This document shows, one piece after another, positions 41,644 to 50,712 of a stretch of 64,000 nucleotides of DNA. The position numbers were made by a program, and so were the translations under genes. Position 1 is the first letter of the stretch, and each line of letters begins with the position of its first letter. This DNA is from DATDCY01 sp031406795 [NCBI: Candidatus Rokuibacteriota bacterium]. Its GTDB lineage: Bacteria > JAUVQV01. Location of the stretch: NCBI GenBank assembly GCA_031406795.1, contig JANOHV010000005.1:1-64000 (forward strand), in the 5' to 3' direction. A model generated the notes under the pieces. The model saw only the letters and a program-made list of their open reading frames with translations, made no database searches and was not told where the DNA came from.

Positions 41644-44600
41644 CCGCGTCCCTGCGCGAGATCGCCGCGACCCTGAGGCGGGGTCCGGCGCGGCTCACCC
41701 TGCGCGGCGCCGTCACGTCGGCGCGTCCTTTTCTCGCTGCCGCGCTGCACCGCGCGCTGCGGACACCGGTCCTGGTGGTCACGGCGGGCAACCGGGAGGC
41801 GGAGCGCTTCTGCGACGAGGCCGCTTTCTGGCTGCCGCGCACCGAGCGGGCGCTGCTCTTCCCGTCGCGCGAGATCCTGCCCTTCGAGCCGCTCTCTCCC
41901 GAGCCGGGGATCGCAGCCGGGCGCATGGCGACGCTCGCGGCGCTGGCGGCCGGCGCCGCGCGCCCGCTGGTCGTGGCGCCGCTCGAGGCCGTTCTTCAGT
42001 ATCTGATCCCGCGGGGCAAGCTGCACCTCGCGCGCCTCGACGTGCAGCGCGGCGCCACCCTCGAGTGGGAGCGCTTCCGCCGGCACCTCGTGCAGTGGGG
42101 CTACCGGCCGGCCGGCCGGGTCGCCGAGCCGGGCGAGTTCTCCCAGCGCGGCGGCATCGTCGACCTGTTCCCGCCGGCCCAGCCCGCGCCGGTGCGGATC
42201 GAACTGCTCGGCGACGAGGTCGACTCGCTCCACGCCTTCGACGTGGAGACCCAGCGCAACACCGCCCCCCTCGAGCGGGTGGCCGTCCTGCCGGCGCGCG
42301 AGGTGTTCCTCGACGGCGGCGTCCTCGGGGCGCTGAAGAAGCATCTCGTCGTGCCCGAAGGCGGACCGGCGGGCGGGGATTCCTGGCTGTCGCAGCACGC
42401 CGCCGCGCTCCCGGGGCTCGAGCACTACGGCGCCGCGCTGCTGCACTCGCGCCAGACGCTGCTGGATTACTTCGCGACTCCCCCGGCGCTGCTCCTGGAC
42501 GAGTGGCCGGATCTCGAGTCCCGCGCCGGCAAACTCGCCGAGGAGATCGCCCAGGGACTCGGGCGGGCCGCTTTGCCGGGCCTCGCAGATCCGGACCGGG
42601 TCTTCGTCGGCTTCGACGCCTGGCGCGCAGCGATCAAGGATTTCGGGGTCGTGCAGTTCGATCTGTTCGGCCTCGCGCCGGACGCCGACCGCGAGTTCCA
42701 CGTCGAGACCGTGACCGGACGCGCCTTCCTCGCGGCCGGCGGGGCGTCCGGAACGCGCGAGGGGCATCTGCCGGCCGCGGTGAAAACCATTGCGGCCGCC
42801 CAGGGGCGCACGGCGGTGCTCGTCGTCGCCCGCACGCCCGCGGACACCGCGCGCATCGGCGAATTGTGCCGCGAACTGGGCCTCGGCACCGCGCCGCTCG
42901 AACCGGACGCGGTCCCGGGCGTCGTGGCCGACCCCCGGCCCGGCGCGCCCCTGCTGACCTTCGGCCCGCCGGCCGAGGGCTTCTGCTGGCCGGAAGCCGG
43001 GATCGCGGTGCTGACCGAGGACGACCTCTTTGGCACCCGGGTGCGCGCGCACACGGCAGCGGGACCGCCGCGCGGAACCCTGGTGCCGGACTTCGCGCTG
43101 CTGCGCCCCGGTGACCTGCTGGTACACACCGACTACGGGATTGGCCGCTTCGGCGGTCTCGTGCGCCTTGCAGCCGGCGACGGCGAGGAGGAGTTCCTGC
43201 TGCTGCTTTACCAGGACGAGGCGAAGCTGTACGTGCCGGTCGGCGCCATCGACCGGGTCCAGCGCTACATCGCCGCCGAAGGCGTGCGCCCGCTCCTCGA
43301 CCGACTCGGCGGCCGGGGCTGGGTCACGACCAAGAAGCGCGCGAAGAAGGCGATGCTCGGCATGGCCCGCGAGCTGCTCGAACTGGCGGCGCTGCGGCAG
43401 CACGCCCCCGGGCACGCGTTCGCCGCCGATTCGCCCTGGCAGGCGGAGTTCGAAATGGCCTTCGACTACGAGCCGACGAAGGACCAGCTGCGCGCCGCCG
43501 AGGAGACCAAGGCCGACATGGAGCGGCCGCACCCGATGGACCGGCTGGTCTGCGGGGACGTCGGCTACGGCAAGACCGAGATCGCGATGCGGGCGGCTTT
43601 CAAAGCCGTGATGGACGGCAAGCAGGTGGCGCTGCTCGCCCCGACCACCGTGCTCGCCCAGCAGCACTTCGTCACCTTCACCGAGCGCTTCGCACCATGG
43701 CCGACCCGCATCGAGGTCCTCAGCCGATTCGTGGCGCCGAAGGAGCAGCGCCGGATCGTCGAGGCGCTCGCGCGGGGCGACGTCGACATCCTGATCGGCA
43801 CGCACCGCATCGTCGGGAAGGACATCGTCTTTTCCGATCTGGGCCTGCTGATCATCGACGAGGAACAGCGCTTCGGCGTGCGCCACAAAGAGGCGCTCAA
43901 GCGGATGCGCGCACACGTCGACGTGCTGACCCTGACGGCTACGCCGATCCCGCGCACCCTGCACCTGGCGCTCTCGGGGCTGCGCGAGCTCTCGCTGGTC
44001 GCCACGCCGCCGGAGAACCGGCTGGCCATCCAGACAACGATCGCGCGCTTCGAGCCGGCGCTCGTCGCCGAGGCGGTGCGGCGCGAACTGGCCCGCGGCG
44101 GGCAGGTCTTTTTCGTGCACAACCGCGTGAAGAGCATCTTCAGGATCGCCGCGTGGCTCGCGCGCCTGGTGCCCGAGGCCCGCGTGGGCGTCGGCCACGG
44201 CCAGATGGCCGAACGCGAACTCGCGCGCGCCATGGCGGCGTTCCGCGGCGGCACGCTGGACGTGCTGGTCTCGACCTCGATCGTGGAGTCCGGGCTCGAC
44301 ATCCCGAACGCCAATACGATGATCGTCAACCGCGCCGACGCCTTCGGGCTCGCCGAACTCTACCAGTTGCGGGGGCGCATCGGGCGCTCGCGCCACCGCG
44401 CCTTCGCGTACCTGCTGATCCCGGGCGAGGACGCGCTCTCCGACACCGCGCGCCGCAGGATCGAGGTGCTTCGCGAATACTCCCACCTGGGGGCCGGCTT
44501 CCAGGTGGCGCTCTTCGATCTGGAGATCCGCGGGGCCGGGAACATCGTCGGCTACGAGCAGTCGGGGCAGATCGCCGCTCTCGGCTTCGAGATGTACGCG

Positions 44601-45098
44601 CAGCTGCTGCGCGACACGATCAGCGAACTGCAGGGGGAGCCCGTCCCCGAGGTGCTGCCGACGCAGGTCACGATCTGTCTGCCGACAGTCCTGCCCGAGT
44701 CCTACGTGGCCGAAGCGCCGCAACGGCTGGATTTTTACAAGCGGATCGCCGCGGCGCGCGACCCTGCCGCGCTGGAGGAGGCCGGCGGCGAACTGCGCGA
44801 GCGGTTCGGCCCCCTGCCCGAACCGGCGCAGAACCTGCTGCGCGTCGCGAAACTGCGACTGGCCGGCGAGGCACTCGGGCTCGAGCGCATTGGCTGGCAG
44901 GCCGACACGCTCGAGATCGTCGCGCGACGCGGGGCGGCGGTGGCGCCCGAGCGCGTGGTGGCCCTGCTCGCGCGCTCGGGCGGGCGGGCTCGGCTCGCCG
45001 GCGAGAGCCGCCTCACGTGGCTCTGGCGCCGTCGCGACGCGGACGGACGGCTCGCCGAAGCACTCGAGCTCTTGAGCGGGCTCGCGACCTCGTGCTAG
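41550..45098 (+). CDS. mfd: Transcription-repair coupling factor
   Basis: Up to 1182 residues. Mfd displaces stalled RNA polymerase and recruits UvrA. The UvrB-like module comes first (GEFSQRGGIVDLFPP), then the RNA-polymerase-interacting CarD-like domain (RPGDLLVHTDYGIGRF), then the SF2 translocase with Walker A GDVGYGKTEIAMRAAFKAV, the DEEQ box (LLIIDEEQRFGVRHKE), LTLTATPIPRTL and QLRGRIGRSRHRA, and the C-terminal TRCF domain. The start is uncertain: the only ATG (41550) lies 94 bases inside the zinc-ribbon gene, and the family's N-terminus corresponds to about 41644 (TASLREIAATLRRG), where only CTG codons exist. Non-canonical initiation or an overlap is required. Confidence 0.95.
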   Translation: MRQVWGDRPEEGTLLEPRDRHLVPPRLHDGVTASLREIAATLRRGPARLTLRGAVTSARPFLAAALHRALRTPVLVVTAGNREAERFCDEAAFWLPRTERALLFPSREILPFEPLSPEPGIAAGRMATLAALAAGAARPLVVAPLEAVLQYLIPRGKLHLARLDVQRGATLEWERFRRHLVQWGYRPAGRVAEPGEFSQRGGIVDLFPPAQPAPVRIELLGDEVDSLHAFDVETQRNTAPLERVAVLPAREVFLDGGVLGALKKHLVVPEGGPAGGDSWLSQHAAALPGLEHYGAALLHSRQTLLDYFATPPALLLDEWPDLESRAGKLAEEIAQGLGRAALPGLADPDRVFVGFDAWRAAIKDFGVVQFDLFGLAPDADREFHVETVTGRAFLAAGGASGTREGHLPAAVKTIAAAQGRTAVLVVARTPADTARIGELCRELGLGTAPLEPDAVPGVVADPRPGAPLLTFGPPAEGFCWPEAGIAVLTEDDLFGTRVRAHTAAGPPRGTLVPDFALLRPGDLLVHTDYGIGRFGGLVRLAAGDGEEEFLLLLYQDEAKLYVPVGAIDRVQRYIAAEGVRPLLDRLGGRGWVTTKKRAKKAMLGMARELLELAALRQHAPGHAFAADSPWQAEFEMAFDYEPTKDQLRAAEETKADMERPHPMDRLVCGDVGYGKTEIAMRAAFKAVMDGKQVALLAPTTVLAQQHFVTFTERFAPWPTRIEVLSRFVAPKEQRRIVEALARGDVDILIGTHRIVGKDIVFSDLGLLIIDEEQRFGVRHKEALKRMRAHVDVLTLTATPIPRTLHLALSGLRELSLVATPPENRLAIQTTIARFEPALVAEAVRRELARGGQVFFVHNRVKSIFRIAAWLARLVPEARVGVGHGQMAERELARAMAAFRGGTLDVLVSTSIVESGLDIPNANTMIVNRADAFGLAELYQLRGRIGRSRHRAFAYLLIPGEDALSDTARRRIEVLREYSHLGAGFQVALFDLEIRGAGNIVGYEQSGQIAALGFEMYAQLLRDTISELQGEPVPEVLPTQVTICLPTVLPESYVAEAPQRLDFYKRIAAARDPAALEEAGGELRERFGPLPEPAQNLLRVAKLRLAGEALGLERIGWQADTLEIVARRGAAVAPERVVALLARSGGRARLAGESRLTWLWRRRDADGRLAEALELLSGLATSC

Positions 45099-45106
45099 GG
45101 TTCGGC

Positions 45107-46027
45107 ATGCCCGCGCTGCGTGTGCTCGTCCCGCTGATCGCGCTCCTGATCGCCCTCGGCTGCCGGCTGCCGCGGGACACGGCGGCCGAGGTCGATGGCC
45201 GGCGCATCGGGGCCGCGGAACTGGAAGCCGCTGTCCGCGCCTTCAGTGCGACCTTCGGACAACTGCCGCCGGCCCTCGAGCGGGAACTGCCTCGCGTCCG
45301 CCGCGCCGTCCTCGAGCGGCTGATCGACCGCGAGATGATGCTCGCCGAGGCCGGGCGGCGCGGCATCCGCCCCTCCCCCGGGGAGCTCGAAGGGACGCTG
45401 TCCACGACGCGCGTGGGGATGCCGGCGAAGGAACTCGAGGCGACCCTCGCCGAAGCCGGCACCGACCGCGAGAAGTGGCGCCTCGCCGCCGAGCGCGACC
45501 TGACGATCGAAAAGCTGCAGGCCGCGATCACCGCCCCGGTGACCGTCGGCGAGCCGGAAATTGACGCCTGGATCGCCACCCACCGCGAGCGGCGCGAACT
45601 GCCGGAGGAGGCGCGCGCCGCGCAGCTGCTGGTGCGCGCCGAGGCCGACGCCATCGAGGCGCGGCGGCGGATTGCCGGCGGCGCCGCGTTCGCCGACGTT
45701 GCGCGCGAGGTCTCACTCAGCCCGGACGCCGAACGCGGCGGCGACCTCGGCTACTTTGCCCGGGGCCAGATGCCGCCCGAGTTCGACGAGACCGTCTTCT
45801 CCCTCCCGCGCGGCCAGCTCAGCGAGGTCGTGGCCAGTCCCTACGGCTTTCACCTTTTCCTCGTCCTCGACCGGCGGCCCGGCCGCTTCCGCAGCGACGT
45901 CGAAGTGCGCGCGGACGTGCGGACCGCCCTGCTGGCCAGCAAACGCGAAGAGGCGTTTCGCGCCTGGCTCGCCGACGCCCGCGCCAGGGCGCGCATCACG
46001 TACAACCGCTCCCCCCTCCCCCGCTAG
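45107..46027 (+). CDS. Parvulin-type peptidyl-prolyl isomerase lipoprotein
   Basis: A 306-residue protein. The N-terminus LVPLIALLIALGCRLPRD has a good lipobox (ALGC), so it is a lipoprotein. A SurA-N-like helical part is followed by a parvulin domain: EEARAAQLLVRAEADAIEA, GGAAFADVAREVSLSPD, GGDLGYFARGQMPPEFDETV and SPYGFHLFLVLDRRPG. It probably assists folding of exported or outer-membrane proteins. It starts 8 bases after mfd and precedes a second, SurA-like chaperone gene, with repeat F2 copy b between them. Confidence 0.9.
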   Translation: MPALRVLVPLIALLIALGCRLPRDTAAEVDGRRIGAAELEAAVRAFSATFGQLPPALERELPRVRRAVLERLIDREMMLAEAGRRGIRPSPGELEGTLSTTRVGMPAKELEATLAEAGTDREKWRLAAERDLTIEKLQAAITAPVTVGEPEIDAWIATHRERRELPEEARAAQLLVRAEADAIEARRRIAGGAAFADVAREVSLSPDAERGGDLGYFARGQMPPEFDETVFSLPRGQLSEVVASPYGFHLFLVLDRRPGRFRSDVEVRADVRTALLASKREEAFRAWLADARARARITYNRSPLPR

Positions 46028-46028
46028 C

Positions 46029-46154
46029 GCAGGCAGTTGAAAAAGGCCCTTCTGCGGCGTCGGGCTTCGCCCCTCGTCACTGCGGCGTACTGCTCGTACG
46101 CCTCATTCCTCAGGGCTCGCCCGCCTTGCACCTGGACCTTTTTGAACTGCCTGC
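46029..46154 (+). repeat. MITE-like palindromic repeat family F2, copy b
   Basis: Ends GCAGGCAGTTGAAAAAGGCC and GGACCTTTTTGAACTGCCTGC are inverted repeats. The centre holds the smaller palindrome GCGGCGTACTGCTCGTACGC. The left half shares GCGGCGTCGGGCTTCGC and the right half GCCTTGC with the other copies. It lies between the two parvulin genes. Confidence 0.75.
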
Positions 46155-46207
46155 TTGTGTAAGAACTCATTAATCCCGTTTCCGCGGACTTGCCAGAGAA
46201 GGACCGA

Positions 46208-47218
46208 ATGGCGTATACAGATGCTCCGATGCTAACGATCTTCCGTACCCTCGCGACCGCCGGACCTGTTCTCGCGCTCGTCCTGACGCTGGCGCTGACG
46301 TGCGTCCCGGCGGCGGCGGTCGTGGTCGACGGGATTGCCGCCGTCGTCAACGGGGAGGTCATCACGCTGCTCGAACTCGAGAAGGCCGGCGGCCTCGCTC
46401 TCGAGGAACGCCAGCGCACCGCCCCCGCCGCCGACCAGGAACGACTGCGCCACGAGGTTCTGGCGGCAGTCCTCGACCAGCTGGTCCTCGTCCGGATCCA
46501 GACGCAGCGCGCCCGCCAGTCCGGAGTCCAGGTCGCCCCGGCCGAGATCGACACCGCAATCGCCAACATCCGCGAGGACAACCGGATGAGCGAGGAGGTG
46601 CTCACCCGCCTGCTGCAGGAGCGGGGGATGTCGCCGGAGGAGTATCGGCGCGACATCGAGGATCAGATCCGGCTCTCCAAGCTCGTTCAGCGCGAAATCC
46701 GCGCCAAGGTCGCGGCGACAGACGAGGAGACCGCGGCGTGGTTCGCCGAGCACCGCCCGGACTGGTACCGTCCCGAGAAGATCCGCGTCCGCCACCTGCT
46801 GATCCCGCTGCCGAAGGAGGCTTCGGCCGACGAGGTCGAGGGCGCGCGGGCGCGGGCGCAAGCGCTGCTCGAGCGGGTCAGGGGGGGGATGGACTTCGCG
46901 GCTCTCGTGCGCGCCGAGACGCCGGGCGCCGCCGCCGACACCGACCCCGTTTCCGGCGAGTTGGCGCGCGGCGAGCTCTTCCCGGCGCTCGAGGCGGCCG
47001 CATTCGTTCTGCCCGTCGGCGGCGTCAGCGAGCCCGTGCGCAGCCCCGCGGGCTTCCACGTGGTGCAGGTGGCGGAGAAGACACCGGCCTACGAGCCGAA
47101 ACTCGACGAGGTCCGCGCGAGCATCGAGCAGAAGATCGTCGAGCGCAAGACGCGGGAACGCTACGACGTCTGGGTCAAGCAACTTCGATCCGAAGCCATC
47201 ATCGAAATCCGTTACTAG
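46208..47218 (+). CDS. surA: SurA-like periplasmic chaperone/PPIase
   Basis: A 336-residue protein with a signal peptide (residues about 10-38). The SurA N-terminal domain is present (VVDGIAAVVNGEVITLLELE, RMSEEVLTRLLQERGMSPEE, YRRDIEDQIR) with one parvulin domain (EKIRVRHLLIPLPKEASADE, GGMDFAALVRAETPG, SPAGFHVVQVAEK). It escorts outer-membrane proteins through the periplasm. ATG 46208 was chosen; TTG 46190 and ATG 46229 are alternatives. The E. coli protein has two parvulin domains; one is usual in this group. Confidence 0.9.
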   Translation: MAYTDAPMLTIFRTLATAGPVLALVLTLALTCVPAAAVVVDGIAAVVNGEVITLLELEKAGGLALEERQRTAPAADQERLRHEVLAAVLDQLVLVRIQTQRARQSGVQVAPAEIDTAIANIREDNRMSEEVLTRLLQERGMSPEEYRRDIEDQIRLSKLVQREIRAKVAATDEETAAWFAEHRPDWYRPEKIRVRHLLIPLPKEASADEVEGARARAQALLERVRGGMDFAALVRAETPGAAADTDPVSGELARGELFPALEAAAFVLPVGGVSEPVRSPAGFHVVQVAEKTPAYEPKLDEVRASIEQKIVERKTRERYDVWVKQLRSEAIIEIRY

Positions 47219-47249
47219 GCGCCCGGGTCCGCCCGCGGCGGGAGTGCGG

Positions 47250-47879
47250 TCAGGTTGTCTTCTTCGCCTTCCGGGGCTTGAGCGGCGGGACGAGGGCGAT
47301 CCCCTCGCGGCGGGCGGCGATCACGATGCGGGCGCAGGCCTCGGCATCCGATGCCGGGTCGTGGTGGTTCAGCGCTATCCCGAGGTGCTCGCAGACCGCA
47401 GGCAGGTTTGCGCGGGTCAGGCCGCTGGGCCTCCAGGCCCGCCGGGCAAGCTGCACCGTACAGTGAAAACTCAGCGCGGGCGGCGGCACCCCGGCAACGC
47501 CGCAACAGGCCGCGAGCACGCCGCGGTCGAACGAGGCGTTGTGCGCCGCCAAGAACGTCGCCCGGGCCAGCTTCGCGGCGATCTCGGGCCAGAGTTCGGC
47601 GAAGGACGGCTCGCCGCGCACGTGCGCCCAGGTGATCCCGTGGATGTGCGTGAAGGCGAACCGCGCGCGCGGCGGGCGTATCATGAACAGGTCGCGACCG
47701 ACGATTTCGAGGCCTTCCACGTGCACGAGCGCCAGAGCGCAGGCGCTGTCGGCGCCGTAGTCCGCGGTCTCGAAATCGATTGCGGTGAACGGGCTGTCGA
47801 CCGCCGGCGGGGCGGCGCCCGGGGGACAGCCCGCCGGCTTAGTACCGCCGGGCAAGATAGTCGGCGAGGATCTGCGCAT
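47250..47879 (-). CDS. DnaQ-like 3'-5' exonuclease (DEDDh)
   Basis: About 209 residues. The three exonuclease motifs are visible: DFETAD (Exo I), [10 protein letters not shown] (Exo II) and [15 protein letters not shown] (Exo III with the catalytic His). The closest well-known relatives are DNA polymerase III epsilon-like and single-exonuclease proteins of unknown pathway. The start is not firm: ATG 47879 overlaps the Nudix gene by 41 bases; TTG 47855 overlaps by 17. The real domain begins at [10 protein letters not shown]. Co-transcribed with the Nudix gene. Confidence 0.88.
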   Translation of the reverse strand: MRRSSPTILPGGTKPAGCPPGAAPPAVDSPFTAIDFETADYGADSACALALVHVEGLEIVGRDLFMIRPPRARFAFTHIHGITWAHVRGEPSFAELWPEIAAKLARATFLAAHNASFDRGVLAACCGVAGVPPPALSFHCTVQLARRAWRPSGLTRANLPAVCEHLGIALNHHDPASDAEACARIVIAARREGIALVPPLKPRKAKKTT

Positions 47880-48237
47880 GGTCGAAAACGAGCGGCGGCA
47901 ATTCACCCGCGGGGAAGACGCGCGCCTCCGCCGCGTCGTCGCCACCGCGCGGGACGCCGTCGGCGTCGGCAAGAAAGACCGTGCTGATCGTGTGCCGTCG
48001 GGGGTCGCGCGCCGGGTCGGAGTAGGTGTGGAACTGCCGCACAAGGCGCACCGCGAGCGCCGTCTCCTCGAGCGCCTCGCGCACGGCCGCGGCTTCGAGC
48101 GTCTCTCCCGCGTCGACGAAGCCGCCGGGCAGCGCCCAGCCGAGCGGCGGGTTCCTTCTCTGCACGAGCACGACGCCGCCGCCGAGACGGATGATCAGAT
48201 CGACCGTCGGCACCGGGCTCCTGTGGTCTGCCTTCAT
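47839..48237 (-). CDS. Nudix hydrolase
   Basis: A 132-residue protein with the Nudix box [20 protein letters not shown] (metal-binding REALEE). The substrate may be a nucleoside diphosphate derivative such as ADP-ribose or 8-oxo-dGTP; the sequence does not decide. LGWALPGGF precedes the box as in ADP-ribose pyrophosphatase-like proteins. It lies upstream of, and overlaps, the exonuclease gene, which hints at a shared nucleotide-sanitation role. Confidence 0.93.
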   Translation of the reverse strand: MKADHRSPVPTVDLIIRLGGGVVLVQRRNPPLGWALPGGFVDAGETLEAAAVREALEETALAVRLVRQFHTYSDPARDPRRHTISTVFLADADGVPRGGDDAAEARVFPAGELPPLVFDHAQILADYLARRY

Positions 48238-48365
48238 CCGTTCACCAGGATTGATGGATACCCAAGGACGGCTTTGGAGCGTCTACCAATCAGCGTTCTC
48301 CATCGTGACTTGTGGAAAGTTCTACGTAACTGAACACCGTCTTTCGACACGTTTTCCGAACGGGG

Positions 48366-48507
48366 GAACGGGTGCTGCGGGAGCGTCATTTCGCGCCCTG
48401 GCAAGGCAGTCCGGAAGCGTGCGCGGAGGCGGGCTGGTGCCCGCCGCACAAGCGACGCGCCGGACAACGCCGCCAGGGCGCGAAAGGGCCTCCCGCAGGG
48501 CCCGTTC
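48366..48507 (-). repeat. MITE-like palindromic repeat family F2, copy c
   Basis: A 142-base inverted repeat. The outer ends are GAACGGG and CCCGTTC, continuing inward as TGCGGGAGCGTCATTTCGCG against CGCGAAAGGGCCTCCCGCA, then GCCCTGGCAAGGCAGTCCGG against CCGGACAACGCCGCCAGGGC. The centre is GGAGGCGGGCTGGTGCCCGC. Read on the minus strand it aligns with copy a over its whole length. Confidence 0.8.
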
Positions 48508-49153
48508 ATAAATTCAAGATCATGTCTTGAAAATTCTTCCACCAGTAGTAGAGGAGCATCGTGATCGCGATGCTCAGCGCGAAGAACCCGAGAAAGAGGT
48601 AGACCGCGACCGAGGAGAGCCGCAGCGAGGCCTGCGCCTGCGCCCCGATCTTGGCGACCGCGTCCGCCTTGAGCTTTCCGGCGGTCCGTTCCATCGCCAG
48701 CCCGAGATCCATGGCCTGACTGCGCAATTCGTTCACTTCCGACCAGTTGGTGACGCCGCCGATGCGCGGCAGATTGTTGACCACGACCCGATACTTGTCG
48801 AGGCTGGCCTTGATCGCCTCCAGGTCGGCGCGCCACTCCGCCCCGGCATCCTGGGTCAGCGCCACCGCGATGGTCTTCTCCAGAGTCGCCGTGTGCGCGG
48901 CCACCTCGCCGGTGTCGGGCAGGTACTCGCCGAGGTACTTGTAGAAACTCGATTGCGCCTGGTGCACCAGCGTGCTGATCTCCCCGGCGGAGACCAGCCC
49001 GGGCTGGTAGCGCTCGTGGATGCGCGTGATCGCGCTCTGGAGCGTCAGCAGACTCGCGGCCGCGATCACGTCCAGCATGACCATGGCGACCACGAGCACG
49101 ACCAGCCAGCGCTTGATCTGGACGCCGGCAGGCTTTCCGGCAATGATTCCCAT
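48506..49153 (-). CDS. Membrane protein with a periplasmic four-helix-bundle-like sensor domain
   Basis: A 215-residue protein: TM1 at about 16-38, a helical periplasmic part (YQPGLVSAGEISTLVHQAQS, KTIAVALTQDAGAEWRADLE), TM2 at about 183-203 and a short cytoplasmic end. This is the layout of 4HB_MCP chemoreceptor input domains without any signalling domain. It is the last of three co-directional genes with EB_dh-domain and DUF4388 proteins, which may supply the missing parts. Function unknown. Confidence 0.75.
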   Translation of the reverse strand: MGIIAGKPAGVQIKRWLVVLVVAMVMLDVIAAASLLTLQSAITRIHERYQPGLVSAGEISTLVHQAQSSFYKYLGEYLPDTGEVAAHTATLEKTIAVALTQDAGAEWRADLEAIKASLDKYRVVVNNLPRIGGVTNWSEVNELRSQAMDLGLAMERTAGKLKADAVAKIGAQAQASLRLSSVAVYLFLGFFALSIAITMLLYYWWKNFQDMILNL

Positions 49154-49180
49154 CGGTCGTCCCCCCCGCCGCGTGAACGG

Positions 49181-50692
49181 CTACTCGAGCTTGAGCGTGA
49201 GCTCCTTCGAGGTGCTGTGGTCGATCCCCTCGCGGCTGTTGAAGACCGCGAGGGAGAAGTAGATTTCCCGTCCCGACGCGAAGTGCACGTCGGCCGGATC
49301 GCCGCTCGTGAGCCGCCGCGAGAACTCGACGGTCCAGAACCCGTCCTTCCACGAGCCCTTGGCCGTGACGTCCGCCATGCTCCCGGAGGGGGTGCGCGCG
49401 ATGTAGCGGGGGATCCGCTCGCCGGCATAGGCCCCGACGATCTGCGCCTGGTAGGGCTGGGAGCCGGCATCCGGATCCTCCTTGACCCAGACGGAACGCC
49501 CGCTGCGCGTCTGGTAGGAGTTCGCGCGCGCGATCCGCTGAAAGCTCAGCGTCATGGTCGCATCTTCGGCGAACCCGGACGGGTCCGTGCGCCCGGCGCG
49601 CCAAGTCCACAGGTCCGAGGCGGCCTCGTTGCCGGCGAGCATGCATTCGCCCATCCGCCCTTCCCGCGCGAACGAGAGCGCCAGCGCGTCCTCGACGTCG
49701 CGTCCGGCGACATACGCCTTCTCGGCCTTCGACCAGACCCAGGGGCGGTGCACGTCGTCCCGCATCTTGTCCGGCCAGCGCACCAGTATCCAGAGGCGAT
49801 CGGGCGACCAGAGCGCCGCCGCGCTGACGGTCATCTTCCCGGAAGCGCCCGCAACCTCGACGGAGAGCGGCGTCGCCGCCTGCCAGGCGGCGTCCGAGGG
49901 CTGGCCGTCGACGACGGGGGCGGCCCCGCGACCGAGTTCGTGCGCGGAGAGATACAGAGCATCCCTGGCCGGCGGGGGCGCGGCAGGCTCTTTCGGCGCC
50001 GGAGGCGGCGTCGCCGGCTTGACCGCGGCCGCCTTTGCGGCGGCTTCGGCTGACGCCCGGGCCTCCTCGGCGGCGTTTGCCTTCGCCGCGGCGGCGGTCT
50101 TCGCGGCGGCGGCCACGCGGGCTTCCTCGGCGGCCCGGGCGTCGGCGTTTGCCTTGGCTTCGGCGGCGGCGCGCTCCTCGACCTCGCGGCGCGCCTGAAC
50201 CTCGCGAACCGCCTTGAGCGCCTCGCGCAGATCGAGCGTCAGGTCGATCATCGAGTAGCGTCCGTCGTAGCGGTAGCCGACCTCCCGCAGCAGCGGCTCG
50301 GCGGCCTTCGCCTCCTGCAGGGCCTCGGTCATCCCGGTGATGTCGGCGCGCGCCGTCCGCATGCGATAGTAGATCATCTTGTCGAGGGTGAACTGGAAGC
50401 TCACGGGGATGTCGTCGACGCCGCTGGCGGTGAGAACGAGGCTGACCCGGCCGCTGGCGCGCTGCAGACGCACGCTGAGCACCGCGGGCGAGAGCCCGAT
50501 GATGCGGTCGACGATCTCGGCGCTCTGTTCGCCCTGGTTGTCGGTCGCGATCAGGGAGAGCAGTTCACCGGTAAAGATCAGGGAGATCTTCTTCTCCTGG
50601 GCGTGCGCCGCCGTGCTCAGGAGCAGCGCCAGGACCGGGACCAGCAGCAGGCAGACCCGCGCGCGCAGTGGCGGCCGCAGTCGGCGGGCCAA
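49181..50692 (-). CDS. Exported protein with Ala-rich coiled region and EB_dh-type haem-binding-like domain
   Basis: About 503 residues. A signal peptide (VCLLLVPVLALLLSTAAHAQ, near 16-35) is followed by an AMIN-like beta domain, an Ala/Glu/Lys-rich helix (about 175-250: EERAAAEAKANADARAAEEA) and a Pro-rich linker. The C-terminal domain resembles the ethylbenzene-dehydrogenase gamma-subunit/cytochrome c-552 haem-binding domain (WSPDRLWILVRWPDK, VWSKAEKAYVAGRDVEDALA, WKDGFWTVEFSRRL). Such domains bind haem b with Met/Lys or His ligands. The start is a TTG at 50692, and no ATG/GTG precedes the signal peptide, so the start is uncertain. Confidence 0.75.
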   Translation of the reverse strand: MARRLRPPLRARVCLLLVPVLALLLSTAAHAQEKKISLIFTGELLSLIATDNQGEQSAEIVDRIIGLSPAVLSVRLQRASGRVSLVLTASGVDDIPVSFQFTLDKMIYYRMRTARADITGMTEALQEAKAAEPLLREVGYRYDGRYSMIDLTLDLREALKAVREVQARREVEERAAAEAKANADARAAEEARVAAAAKTAAAAKANAAEEARASAEAAAKAAAVKPATPPPAPKEPAAPPPARDALYLSAHELGRGAAPVVDGQPSDAAWQAATPLSVEVAGASGKMTVSAAALWSPDRLWILVRWPDKMRDDVHRPWVWSKAEKAYVAGRDVEDALALSFAREGRMGECMLAGNEAASDLWTWRAGRTDPSGFAEDATMTLSFQRIARANSYQTRSGRSVWVKEDPDAGSQPYQAQIVGAYAGERIPRYIARTPSGSMADVTAKGSWKDGFWTVEFSRRLTSGDPADVHFASGREIYFSLAVFNSREGIDHSTSKELTLKLE

Positions 50693-50712
50693 CGGGTGCG
50701 TGCGCTCCCCCG

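Noticed and set aside
41589-44723. Minus-strand frame of 1044 codons
   Set aside because: Antisense shadow of mfd; translation lacks any recognisable domain.
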